DNA of 33,746 nucleotides from Clostridiaceae bacterium (GTDB taxonomy: Bacteria > Bacillota > Clostridia > Lachnospirales > Lachnospiraceae). The translations under genes were made by a program, and so were the position numbers. Under the pieces are notes generated by a model, which saw only the letters and a list, made by a program, of their open reading frames with translations, was not told the DNA's origin and searched no databases. This document shows positions 23,523 through 31,968 of the stretch, in pieces. Every line of letters starts with the position of its first letter. Position 1 is the first letter of the stretch. The stretch spans positions 1-33,746 of the forward strand of contig JAJQGL010000082.1 of the NCBI GenBank assembly GCA_021200535.1, in the 5' to 3' direction.

Positions 23523-24734
23523 ATGATTAAAATAGAGCCAATTGCCGTGACAAGAGAGATTGAAAGCATAACGGCAGAAGAATTAAACTATGAGCAGACG
23601 CTGCTCAGCGGGAAATTTGGCGGTACCTGTTATGCGAGAGAGGGGTATGCCACGATTCGTACACAACCGGATGAAAAGGCACTGCGGCGAGCCGAAAGAA
23701 CGGCGGAAAATGGGCATCATTCTGTTTTTCAGCACGGTGTTGTTAATATGGAAATTACCTGCCCGAAAATAATTGCGATGCTGCTAAATTCAATCGGTGT
23801 GTCAAATACATCGGAAAAAAGCGCCAGATATACCCGGATGGAGCCGGAGACAAAACGGGAGCTTTTTCTGTATGAAAAATGGCATGACAGGTTAAAAAAG
23901 CAGATTTCGGAGCGCTATGGAGACCGTTTGGAAGAACGGGAAACAGACAAGCTGGCATATGAAAATGCCAGATATATGATTTCTGTTTTTTGTGAAACCT
24001 CTATGGTATATTCGCTTCCATTTCGCAATATTTTTTATCTGCTGGACTGGATTCGCGGGATGAGGCAGAATTTATCGGCAAGAAACGGCGGGTTTAACCA
24101 GCGGCTGCAGCGGGAGCTGGCTTCGCTGCAGGATGCTTTGCTTCAGGTGGTTGGAAAGGAAAACTTTCATGACAACAAAAATGAATATTTTCGTTTTCTT
24201 CCGGTACAGGCGTTGGGGGAATATGATAACGACAACAAGGAATATTATGGGGATGTGTATACGGCGAGATTTTTGGCGTCCTTTGCGCAGGTGGCACAGG
24301 AACAGCGGCACAGGACAACAAGGGTGAAGATTAGTTTTTCCGGCGACGAGCCGGGGGAGTTTGGGTATTATGTTCCGCCGATTTTAGGGGATGCTGCACA
24401 GCAGGAGGAATGGCTTTCCGACATCGCCAGTGTAGGGGAGGTTTATCCGCAGGGCATGCTGGTGTCTGTGACAGAGCAGGGGCTGTTTGAGGACTTTGCG
24501 CTCAAATGCAAGGAAAGAATGTGCGGCAGGGCGCAGCTGGAGATTATGCAGGTAACGGAAAAGCTGGTGGAGCAGTTTCTTTTGCATCGGGAGAATTTAT
24601 CCGGTTTAAATCAGAAACGCCTTGCAGCGATTACTGACGGCGGAAAGCCGTGTGCCAGATGCGCTTATCCGGATTTTTCCTGTCAGGAGGGCTGTGTCTG
24701 GGGAAAGCGGGACGCCCTGAACCGTCTGATATAG
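23523..24734 (+). CDS. thyX: ThyX-like flavin-dependent thymidylate synthase family protein, enlarged
   Basis: This 403-residue protein is far longer than typical ThyX (about 220-250). Two ThyX-like parts are visible. The first has NGHHSVFQHGVVNMEI and EKSARYTRM (about residues 60-105). The second has FLASFAQVAQEQRHRTTRVKISF, with RHR at 262-264 followed by Ser after six residues, close to the RHRx7S motif. ThyX uses FAD and methylenetetrahydrofolate to make dTMP. A C-terminal Cys-x2-Cys-x6-Cys-x3-Cys (about 378-393) looks like a metal site. ATG 23523 is placed six bases after GGGAG; an earlier in-frame ATG touches that site. Whether it is a true thymidylate synthase is uncertain. Confidence 0.75.
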   Translation: MIKIEPIAVTREIESITAEELNYEQTLLSGKFGGTCYAREGYATIRTQPDEKALRRAERTAENGHHSVFQHGVVNMEITCPKIIAMLLNSIGVSNTSEKSARYTRMEPETKRELFLYEKWHDRLKKQISERYGDRLEERETDKLAYENARYMISVFCETSMVYSLPFRNIFYLLDWIRGMRQNLSARNGGFNQRLQRELASLQDALLQVVGKENFHDNKNEYFRFLPVQALGEYDNDNKEYYGDVYTARFLASFAQVAQEQRHRTTRVKISFSGDEPGEFGYYVPPILGDAAQQEEWLSDIASVGEVYPQGMLVSVTEQGLFEDFALKCKERMCGRAQLEIMQVTEKLVEQFLLHRENLSGLNQKRLAAITDGGKPCARCAYPDFSCQEGCVWGKRDALNRLI

Positions 24735-24747
24735 AAAAGAAAAAGAC

Positions 24748-24880
24748 CTGGCATGGCATGGAACCGGCATGCTATAAAACTGGCATGCTATAAAACTGGC
24801 ATGCTATAAAACTGGCGTGCTATAGAACTGGCGTGCTATAGAAATAGCATGCAAATGGAACTGGTATGGCATGGAACTGG
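24748..24880 (+). repeat. 16-bp tandem repeat array bounded by 20-bp direct repeats
   Basis: The unit GGCATGCTATAAAACT occurs three times exactly (24766-24781, 24782-24797, 24798-24813), then twice with one or more changes (24814-24829, 24830-24845), and decays. The array is bracketed by CTGGYATGGCATGGAACYGG at 24748-24767 and 24861-24880 (18 of 20 identical). Each unit holds the self-complementary GCATGC and a TATAAA. The period is not a multiple of three, so it is not coding. It lies between the ThyX-like gene and leuC. Confidence 0.9.
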
Positions 24881-24967
24881 CTGTTACTTGCAAGAAAACA
24901 GGAAATGAAGTAAAATAAGCAGAAATGAAAAAGCACCCGGATAATGGTGCAGAAAAGAGGTAGAGCA

Positions 24968-26233
24968 ATGGGAATGACAATGACACAAAAAATTCTGGCA
25001 GCGCATGCAGGGCTTCCGTCTGTGGAAGCCGGACAGCTGATTGAAGCAGATCTGGATCTGGTGCTGGCAAATGATATCACAGGGCCGGTTGCAATCCATG
25101 AGGTTGAAAAGTTAAATAAAAAAACGGTGTTTGATAAGGATAAGGTGGCTCTTGTACCGGATCATTTTGCACCGAATAAGGATATTAAATCTGCGGAGCA
25201 TTGTAAGTGTGTCAGAGAGTATGCGAAAGAGCACGGCATCACAAATTATTTTGAGGTTGGGCAGATGGGAATCGAGCATGCTCTTTTGCCGGAAAAAGGG
25301 TTGATTGTAGCGGGCGAAACCTGTATTGGCGCAGATTCACATACCTGCACTTATGGCGCCCTGGGAGCATTTTCTACCGGCGTGGGCAGCACGGACATGG
25401 GGTGCGGCATGATTACCGGACAGGCATGGTTTAAAGTACCTTCCGCCATTCGTTTCGTCTTGACCGGAAAGCCTTCAAAATGGGTTAGCGGCAAGGATGT
25501 GATTTTACATATTATCGGGATGATCGGTGTTGACGGAGCGCTTTATAAATCAATGGAATTTACCGGGGACGGCGTGGCAAACCTGTCAATGGATGACCGC
25601 TTTTCGATTGCCAATATGGCGATTGAGGCAGGTGCCAAAAATGGCATTTTTCCGGTGGACGAAAAGACGATTGCTTATATGGAAGAGCATTCTGCCAAAA
25701 AATATACGGTGTATGAAGCGGATGAGGATGCGGTGTATGATGAGGAATACGTGATTGACCTGAGTACCCTGCAGCCGACAGTGGCATTTCCGCACCTTCC
25801 GGAAAATACAAAGACGGTGGCAGAGGCAGGAGAAGTAAAGATTGATCAGGTTGTCATTGGCTCCTGTACAAATGGACGCATTGAAGATTTGCGCGTTGCA
25901 GCAGAGATTCTGTATGGGCGTCAGGTGGCAGAAGGAATCCGTGTGATAGTGATACCGGCAACACAGGCGGTTTATCTGCAGGCGATTGAGGAAGGCTTGG
26001 TGCAGACCTTTATCAATGCAGGCGCGATTGTCAGCACACCGACCTGCGGACCATGCCTAGGCGGGCATATGGGGATTCTGGCCGCCGGCGAGCGGGCAGT
26101 TTCTACGACAAACAGAAACTTTGTAGGGCGTATGGGACATGTGGATTCTGAGGTTTATCTGGCAAGCCCGGCAGTTGCTGCGGCAAGTGCGGTTACCGGA
26201 AGGATTTCACAGCCATCCGATCTTGGGCTGTAA
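24968..26233 (+). CDS. leuC: 3-isopropylmalate dehydratase large subunit LeuC
   Basis: This 421-residue subunit of isopropylmalate isomerase converts 2- to 3-isopropylmalate in leucine synthesis and carries a 4Fe-4S cluster. Ligands are Cys in VIGSCTNGR (about residue 300) and the pair in [11 protein letters not shown] (about 359 and 362). [13 protein letters not shown] and the aconitase-family order of motifs are clear. The length is that of the shorter archaeal/clostridial HacA-type LeuC (about 420) rather than the 466-residue enterobacterial form. ATG 24968 lies seven bases after GAGG; the frame continues upstream without another good start. LeuD follows after 97 bases. leuA and leuB are not in the window. 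Confidence 0.96.
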   Translation: MGMTMTQKILAAHAGLPSVEAGQLIEADLDLVLANDITGPVAIHEVEKLNKKTVFDKDKVALVPDHFAPNKDIKSAEHCKCVREYAKEHGITNYFEVGQMGIEHALLPEKGLIVAGETCIGADSHTCTYGALGAFSTGVGSTDMGCGMITGQAWFKVPSAIRFVLTGKPSKWVSGKDVILHIIGMIGVDGALYKSMEFTGDGVANLSMDDRFSIANMAIEAGAKNGIFPVDEKTIAYMEEHSAKKYTVYEADEDAVYDEEYVIDLSTLQPTVAFPHLPENTKTVAEAGEVKIDQVVIGSCTNGRIEDLRVAAEILYGRQVAEGIRVIVIPATQAVYLQAIEEGLVQTFINAGAIVSTPTCGPCLGGHMGILAAGERAVSTTNRNFVGRMGHVDSEVYLASPAVAAASAVTGRISQPSDLGL

Positions 26234-26330
26234 AAGAGCAGATGTGGAAAGCGCAAAGAAAAAGGCCGGATATGTTGCAAGTCATTTGTCCGGTATACAA
26301 AAAATGCGGCTTGCAGAAATGAGGTAAGTT

Positions 26331-26822
26331 ATGAAAGCATGTGGAACAGTTCACAAATATGGAGATAATGTAGATACGGATGTAATTATTCCGGCAAGAT
26401 ATTTAAATTCTTCGGATCCGGCAGAGCTGGCAAAGAGCTGCATGGAGGATATTGATCCGGATTTTGTCAATAGGGTACAAAAGGGGGATATCATAGTAGC
26501 CAATAAAAATTTTGGCTGCGGTTCTTCCAGAGAGCATGCGCCGATCGCAATTAAGGCGTCTGGCATTAGCTGTGTGATTGCGGAAACCTTTGCAAGAATT
26601 TTTTATCGGAATGCGATTAATATCGGCCTTCCGATTATTGAATGCAAAGAGGCGGCAGCAGAAATTGAAGCAGGCGATACGGTAGAAATTGACTTTGACA
26701 GCGGCATGATATATGACAGGACAAAAGGAACAGAATACAAGGGGCAGGCGTTTCCGCCGTTTATGCAGAAAATCATTCAGGCAGAGGGCCTGATTCCTTA
26801 CATAAACGAAAATAAACAGTAG
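26331..26822 (+). CDS. leuD: 3-isopropylmalate dehydratase small subunit LeuD
   Basis: This 163-residue swivel-domain subunit pairs with LeuC to form the active isomerase. Diagnostic motifs are [15 protein letters not shown] at the N-terminus, the substrate-binding [18 protein letters not shown] (about residues 61-78) and [18 protein letters not shown]. The length is normal for the short LeuD type. ATG 26331 follows a weak GAGGTAAG. The 97-base gap from leuC contains a small CCGGA/TCCGG dyad but no terminator, so the pair should be one transcript. Confidence 0.96.
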   Translation: MKACGTVHKYGDNVDTDVIIPARYLNSSDPAELAKSCMEDIDPDFVNRVQKGDIIVANKNFGCGSSREHAPIAIKASGISCVIAETFARIFYRNAINIGLPIIECKEAAAEIEAGDTVEIDFDSGMIYDRTKGTEYKGQAFPPFMQKIIQAEGLIPYINENKQ

Positions 26823-26864
26823 CCTGTTTTAGAAAACAGACCTGTTCTTTTAAGGAGGATTGTT

Positions 26865-27572
26865 ATGGTATTTGGCATTATTTTGGCCGGCGGCGTGGGC
26901 AGCCGCATGGGGAATGTTGAAAAACCGAAGCAGTATCTGGAGATCGGCGGCAAGCCGATTATTATCCATACGATTGAAAAATTTGCCGTACATGATGCAT
27001 TTGAAAAGCTGATTGTCCTGTGTCCGAAGCAATGGCTGGAGAATACGAAAAACCTGATTTGCAGATATCTGGGAGAAACGGAGCGTATTGTTGTGCTGGA
27101 GGGCGGCAGTACACGGAATGAGACGATTATGAATTCGATTGCCTATATTGAGGAAAACTATTTGATGGATGAGGATACGCTGATTGTTACACACGATTCG
27201 GTTCGTCCGTTTCTGACGTACCGCATCATTGAGGAAAATATCAGGTATGGTATGCAGTATGGCGCAGTAGATACCGTGATTCCGGCTACTGACACCATTG
27301 TCCAGAGTGAGGATGGACAGGTAATTACCTCTGTTCCTGAGCGGAGCAGAATGTATCAGGGGCAGACACCGCAGACGTTTAAGGCAAAAAAGCTTAAGGA
27401 GCTGTATTATTCTCTGACAGAGGGAGAAAAAGAAATTTTGACAGACGCTTCGAAAATTTTTGTGATTAAGGGTGAGGCTGTTCATCTGGTACAGGGAGAG
27501 GTCTTTAATATTAAAATTACGTATCCATATGATCTTCGTGTCGCAGAATCTTTGATTCAGGAAAAGTTGTAA
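26865..27572 (+). CDS. tarI: IspD/TarI-type cytidylyltransferase, probable ribitol-5-phosphate form
   Basis: This 235-residue nucleotidyltransferase has the CTP-binding start FGIILAGGVGSRMG, then EKPKQYLEIGGKPIIIHTIE, THDSVRPFLTYRII and the basic C-terminal NIKITYPYDLRVAE. IspD (methylerythritol phosphate pathway) and TarI (CDP-ribitol for teichoic acid or capsule) share this fold. The next gene, 17 bases on, is a TarJ-like dehydrogenase, which favours TarI. It starts at ATG 26865 after AAGGAGG. A CTGTTTT/AAAACAG dyad just after leuD separates it from that gene. Confidence 0.85.
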   Translation: MVFGIILAGGVGSRMGNVEKPKQYLEIGGKPIIIHTIEKFAVHDAFEKLIVLCPKQWLENTKNLICRYLGETERIVVLEGGSTRNETIMNSIAYIEENYLMDEDTLIVTHDSVRPFLTYRIIEENIRYGMQYGAVDTVIPATDTIVQSEDGQVITSVPERSRMYQGQTPQTFKAKKLKELYYSLTEGEKEILTDASKIFVIKGEAVHLVQGEVFNIKITYPYDLRVAESLIQEKL

Positions 27573-27589
27573 CAGAACGGAGAAAAGCT

Positions 27590-28615
27590 ATGTTAAATGC
27601 GATCTATCGTCTGGTTGCGCCCAGACGCTTTGAAGTCGAGTTTACGAATATTGATTTGTGCAGCAGACAGATTGTGGTAAGACCTACGCATCTGTCTATT
27701 TGCCATGCAGATCAGAGGTATTATCAGGGACTGCGTCCGGCGGAGGTGATGCGGAAAAAGCTTCCGATGGCGCTGATTCATGAAGGGATTGGCGAGGTGG
27801 TTTATGATCCTGGCGGAGTATTCCAGGCCGGTGATTCGGTGATTTTGATACCAAATACTCCGCAGCAGAAGGATGGAATCATATCGGAAAACTATCTCCG
27901 CTCAAGCCGGTTCCGGGCGAGCAGTTTTGACGGGTTCATGCAGGAGCATGTGGCCATGGAGCCGGACCGGGTCGTACCGTTGGATGCATCGGTTGACAAA
28001 ATTGTGGCATCCTTTACCGAGCTTGTCTCGGTCAGTGTCCATGCGATTCGCCGTTTCGACAGGATTGCCCACGCAGGCCGAAAAAGTGTCGGAATATGGG
28101 GAGACGGCAACCTTGGTTATATAACGGCACTTTTTTTTCATGCAATGTTTCCGGAGACAAAGCTATATATTTTTGGCGTTGATGCAGAAAAACTATCGAG
28201 ATTTTCTTTTGCAGAGGAAACCTTTTCGGTGATGGATATTCCAGAGGATTTGTATGTGGATCATGCGTTTGAATGTGTTGGCGGCGAGGCATCGCAGAAG
28301 GCGATTCATCAGATTATTGGGCATATTGAGCCGGAAGGGACAATTTCGCTTCTTGGAGTTTCTGAATATCCGGTGCCTGTCAACACACGGATGATTTTAG
28401 AAAAGGGCCTTCGGATGTTTGGCAGTAGCCGCAGCGGAAGGGATGATTTTTTGGAGACGATTGCGCTGTATCAGAAAAATCCGGAGCTGCTTGGCTATCT
28501 GAGCAATATTGTCGGGGCACAGATTGAGGTTCAGAGTATGGAAGACATGAGCCGTGCTTTTGAGATGGACATTCATAAGAGTATGGGAAAAACAATTATG
28601 ATCTGGAACATATAA
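27590..28615 (+). CDS. tarJ: TarJ-type ribulose-5-phosphate reductase (zinc-less/MDR dehydrogenase)
   Basis: This 341-residue medium-chain dehydrogenase should reduce ribulose 5-phosphate to ribitol 5-phosphate with NADPH, supplying the substrate of the neighbouring cytidylyltransferase. An N-terminal GroES-like part contains LSICHADQRYYQG (a catalytic-metal type Cys-x-x-Asp) and IHEGIGEVV. The Rossmann part has VGIWGDGNLGYITALFF and DHAFECVGG. A GSSRSGRDDF loop lies near the C-terminus. The start follows a weak site (ACGGAGAA). Pairing with the cytidylyltransferase points to CDP-ribitol for wall teichoic acid or polysaccharide. The glycosyl/ribitol transferases that would use it are not in the window. 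Confidence 0.85.
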   Translation: MLNAIYRLVAPRRFEVEFTNIDLCSRQIVVRPTHLSICHADQRYYQGLRPAEVMRKKLPMALIHEGIGEVVYDPGGVFQAGDSVILIPNTPQQKDGIISENYLRSSRFRASSFDGFMQEHVAMEPDRVVPLDASVDKIVASFTELVSVSVHAIRRFDRIAHAGRKSVGIWGDGNLGYITALFFHAMFPETKLYIFGVDAEKLSRFSFAEETFSVMDIPEDLYVDHAFECVGGEASQKAIHQIIGHIEPEGTISLLGVSEYPVPVNTRMILEKGLRMFGSSRSGRDDFLETIALYQKNPELLGYLSNIVGAQIEVQSMEDMSRAFEMDIHKSMGKTIMIWNI

Positions 28616-28654
28616 AGTGTGAACAGATTTTCTGCTGATAGATGGAGGCTAAAT

Positions 28655-29680
28655 ATGAAGACATCAGACTTTTATTATGATCTGCCGGAGGAACTGATTG
28701 CGCAGGATCCGCTTGAGGACAGGGCGTCGTCACGGCTCATGCTTTTAGATCGGAAAACAGGGAAACGGGACCATACAGATTTTCACCATATAATTGATTA
28801 TTTGCAGGAGGGGGACTGCCTTGTGCTGAATGACACAAAGGTGATTCCTGCAAGGCTGATTGGACAGCGCGAAGAAACCGGAGGCAGGGTGGAAGTGCTG
28901 CTTTTAAAGCGTAAATCTGACCGGACATGGGAGACGTTGGTAAAGCCGGGTAAAAAAGCAAGGCCAGGCTGCAGGCTTGTATTTGGCGATGGTTTGTTAA
29001 AGGCAGAGGTATTAGATGTGCTGGAGGAGGGAAACCGGCTGATTCAGTTTTTTTATGATGGGATTTTTGAAGAAATTTTAGACCAGCTGGGGCAGATGCC
29101 GCTTCCGCCATATATTACCCATGAATTAAAGGATAAAGACCGATATCAGACGGTATATGCAAAATATAACGGTTCTGCTGCTGCACCAACTGCGGGACTG
29201 CATTTTACAGAGGCGCTTTTAAAAGAAATTGAGCAGAAGGGAGTCCGTATTGCCCGCGTGACGCTGCATGTAGGGCTTGGCACGTTTCGGCCGGTCAGGG
29301 CTGAGAATGTGGCAGAGCACCATATGCACACAGAAAATTATCGGGTTTCACAGGACACAGCAGATTTGATTAATCAGACGAAAAAGAATGGCGGCAGAGT
29401 GATATGTGTTGGGACAACGAGCTGCCGCACGGTGGAATCTGCCGCAGATGGAAATGGGGTTGTCCAGGCGGGACAGGGAGATACCAGTATTTTTATTTAT
29501 CCGGGATATCAGTTTAAGGTATTGGACGGGCTGATTACTAATTTTCATCTGCCGGAATCGACACTTTTGATGCTGGTATCTGCACTGGCGGGTACGGACA
29601 CGATCATGGAAGCTTATCAGGAGGCTGTAAAGATGCGGTACCGGTTTTTTTCGTTTGGGGACGCTATGCTGATTTTGTAA
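28655..29680 (+). CDS. queA: S-adenosylmethionine:tRNA ribosyltransferase-isomerase QueA
   Basis: This 341-residue enzyme transfers and rearranges the ribosyl part of SAM onto preQ1 in tRNA to give epoxyqueuosine. Typical motifs are [18 protein letters not shown] at the start, [58 protein letters not shown] and the end region [22 protein letters not shown] 28655 follows GGAGG by six bases; an upstream in-frame ATG at 28619 has no site. Length is standard. Neighbouring queuosine genes (tgt, yajC) are absent, and no preQ1 riboswitch is seen upstream. Confidence 0.97.
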   Translation: MKTSDFYYDLPEELIAQDPLEDRASSRLMLLDRKTGKRDHTDFHHIIDYLQEGDCLVLNDTKVIPARLIGQREETGGRVEVLLLKRKSDRTWETLVKPGKKARPGCRLVFGDGLLKAEVLDVLEEGNRLIQFFYDGIFEEILDQLGQMPLPPYITHELKDKDRYQTVYAKYNGSAAAPTAGLHFTEALLKEIEQKGVRIARVTLHVGLGTFRPVRAENVAEHHMHTENYRVSQDTADLINQTKKNGGRVICVGTTSCRTVESAADGNGVVQAGQGDTSIFIYPGYQFKVLDGLITNFHLPESTLLMLVSALAGTDTIMEAYQEAVKMRYRFFSFGDAMLIL

Positions 29681-29757
29681 CTGAAAGGCACAAAAACGAA
29701 AAAAACAGATACACAGGACGAAAATGACAGAATAAAGTTGAATGGAGGAAGCCGATC

Positions 29758-30735
29758 ATGAAAAAAATGCTTTTTGTTTATAATCCAATGGCGGGAAAAG
29801 AACAGATCAAAAATAAGCTGTCTGATATTGTGCAGGTGTTTTGCAAGGCTGATTTTGATGTGACGATTTTTGCGACGCAGGGTGCCGGAGATGCGACAAG
29901 GATTGTTCTGGAGAGAGGGGAGGAATTTGATTTTGTTGTCTGTTCCGGCGGTGATGGGACAATGAATGAGATGGCATCCGGATTGGTTCAGCTTGAAAAA
30001 AAACCAGTGTGCGGCTATATCCCTGCAGGTACGGTAAATGATTTTGCGTCAAGCCTGTGTATCCCCAAAATCATGAAGAAGGCGGCAAAGCTGATCACGG
30101 AGGGAACCGTGTTTTGCTGTGACCTGGGACAGTTTAATGACCGGTATTTTACATACGTTTCCGGTTTTGGCGCGTTTACGGAAGTGTCGTATCAGACGCC
30201 GCAGGAATGGAAAAAATTATTGGGAAAGACGGCGTATTTTATTGAAGCGTTAAAGCATATCACAATGATTAAAGAGCATCATATGAAGGTGGAATATAAT
30301 GATCAGGTGATAGAGGATGATTTTATTCTCGGACTGGTGAGCAATTCGGTTTCGGTGGCGGGCTATAAGGCATACAGCAAGATGGATTTGATGATGGATG
30401 ATGGGCTTTTTGAAGTGCTTTTTATCAAGAGCATCCGCAATCCGCTGGAGCTGCAGGCTACGTTAAATGCATTGCTGTCAAAGAAATTTGACGGAGATCG
30501 GATGCTTTGGTTCCGAAGCGACCGGATTAAGATAACCAGTGATGATGAAGTGCAGTGGACGCTGGACGGGGAGGACGGCGGCGTTTGTAAACAGGTTACA
30601 ATGATCAATCACCAGTATGCACTTCCGATTGTTTGTGATAAAAAGATCATGAAGGGCGTTTCACATAAATATATTGAGAAGAAGGAACTGGGTCGGGAGG
30701 CAGGCCATAAGGGGGATTTGGATGGAGAAATATAA
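29758..30735 (+). CDS. Diacylglycerol-kinase-family lipid kinase
   Basis: This 325-residue protein begins [14 protein letters not shown] and contains the nucleotide-binding GGDGT (residues 64-68) in [32 protein letters not shown] and the C-terminal region with WTLDGEDGG complete the DagK/YegS pattern. These kinases phosphorylate diacylglycerol or related lipids at the membrane, recycling lipid released during wall polymer synthesis. GGAGG precedes ATG 29758. The final 14 bases overlap deoB. The basic, glycine-rich C-terminal tail (about the last 25 residues) is not conserved. The lipid specificity cannot be told from sequence. Confidence 0.9.
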   Translation: MKKMLFVYNPMAGKEQIKNKLSDIVQVFCKADFDVTIFATQGAGDATRIVLERGEEFDFVVCSGGDGTMNEMASGLVQLEKKPVCGYIPAGTVNDFASSLCIPKIMKKAAKLITEGTVFCCDLGQFNDRYFTYVSGFGAFTEVSYQTPQEWKKLLGKTAYFIEALKHITMIKEHHMKVEYNDQVIEDDFILGLVSNSVSVAGYKAYSKMDLMMDDGLFEVLFIKSIRNPLELQATLNALLSKKFDGDRMLWFRSDRIKITSDDEVQWTLDGEDGGVCKQVTMINHQYALPIVCDKKIMKGVSHKYIEKKELGREAGHKGDLDGEI

Positions 30736-31909
30736 GAGAATATTTGTGATTGTTTTGGATTCACTGGGGGTTGGTGCAATGCCGGATGCCGGGAGCTATG
30801 GGGATATTGGCGCAGACACACTGGGCCATATCAGCCAGAGAATGACGGACTTTTTGATTCCGAACCTTCAAAAGCTTGGACTGGCAAACCTTCATAAGCT
30901 GCATGGCGTTTCACCGGTAGAAAAGCCGCTGGCAAAATATGCAAAGCTCCGGGAAATGAGCCGCGGCAAGGATACCATGACGGGCCATTGGGAAATGATG
31001 GGGCTGTATATTACTAAGCCGTTTATTACATTTACTGAAACCGGATTTCCTAAGGAACTGATTGAAGCGTTGGAAGCAGAAACCGGAAGAACCGTGATTG
31101 GAAATAAAAGTGCAAGCGGTACAGAGATTTTAGAAGAGCTTGCTATGGAAGAGCTGGAACACGGACATCTGATTGTTTACACTTCTGCGGATTCCGTGAT
31201 GCAGATTTGCGGGAATGAAGAGACGATGGGACTGGATACTCTGTATCATTACTGTGAGATAGCCAGGCGTCTGACGATGGAGGATAAATGGAAGGTCGGG
31301 CGTGTGATTGCAAGACCATATACAGGAAAGAAAAAGGGAGAATTTGTCCGCACGGCAAACCGTCATGATTATGCTTTAAAACCGTTTGGACGGACAGTGC
31401 TGAATGTCCTGCAGGAAAATGGGCTGGATGTGATTTCTGTGGGCAAAATTTATGATATTTTTGACGGGGAGGGACTGACTGCGTCCCACAAATCAAAAAG
31501 CTCAGTACATGGTATGGAGCAGACGATTGCGATTGCGGAGAATGAGTTTCACGGACTTTGCTTTACAAATCTGGTGGATTTTGACGCACTCTGGGGGCAC
31601 CGCAGAAATCCGGAGGGCTATGGACAGGAGTTGGAGCGGTTTGACAAAAAACTGGGAGAGCTGATGGAAACGCTCAGAGAGGATGATCTTTTGATTCTTA
31701 CTGCAGACCACGGCAATGACCCGACGTATTCCGGTACGGACCACACAAGGGAAAAAGTACCATTCCTTGCGTATTCACCGTCTTATACCGGGGGAGGTGC
31801 ACTGGAGGAACAGGAGACATTTGCGGTGATTGGTGCATCTATTGCAGACAACTTCCGGCTGGATATGCCGCAGGGATGCATAGGAACTTCCCTGCTTGCA
31901 AAGATCTGA
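30722..31909 (+). CDS. deoB: Phosphopentomutase DeoB
   Basis: This 395-residue alkaline-phosphatase-superfamily enzyme interconverts ribose 1- and 5-phosphate (and the deoxy forms) in nucleoside use. Metal ligands appear in [13 protein letters not shown] (Asp13), [13 protein letters not shown] and [19 protein letters not shown]. The phosphorylated residue is Thr85 in [13 protein letters not shown]. The start at 30722 follows AAGGGGGA and overlaps the lipid kinase end by 14 bases, so the two are coupled. Length matches the family (about 390-400). No nucleoside phosphorylase or deaminase is adjacent here. Confidence 0.97.
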   Translation: MEKYKRIFVIVLDSLGVGAMPDAGSYGDIGADTLGHISQRMTDFLIPNLQKLGLANLHKLHGVSPVEKPLAKYAKLREMSRGKDTMTGHWEMMGLYITKPFITFTETGFPKELIEALEAETGRTVIGNKSASGTEILEELAMEELEHGHLIVYTSADSVMQICGNEETMGLDTLYHYCEIARRLTMEDKWKVGRVIARPYTGKKKGEFVRTANRHDYALKPFGRTVLNVLQENGLDVISVGKIYDIFDGEGLTASHKSKSSVHGMEQTIAIAENEFHGLCFTNLVDFDALWGHRRNPEGYGQELERFDKKLGELMETLREDDLLILTADHGNDPTYSGTDHTREKVPFLAYSPSYTGGGALEEQETFAVIGASIADNFRLDMPQGCIGTSLLAKI

Positions 31910-31968
31910 TTGTTGGATTCACCTTTTTTTCTTCCGGGCATAGGATAGAAGAAAACGGCAGGTGTGTT

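Noticed and set aside
23027-23569. Open frame of 180 codons on the minus strand over the MATE/ThyX-like junction
   Set aside because: Antisense to two clear genes, no binding site, His/Arg/Lys-rich composition typical of a shadow frame.
24766-24845. Possible CRISPR array in the tandem repeats
   Set aside because: Units are 16 bases and directly adjacent without spacers, and no cas gene is near.
24881-24967. T-box or leucine leader-peptide attenuator before leuC
   Set aside because: No T-box bulge sequence and no run of leucine codons in a short frame; only weak dyads (GCACC/GGTGC) are present.
28619-28654. preQ1 riboswitch before queA
   Set aside because: The gap from the previous gene is only about 40 bases and shows neither the preQ1 hairpin nor the A-rich tail.
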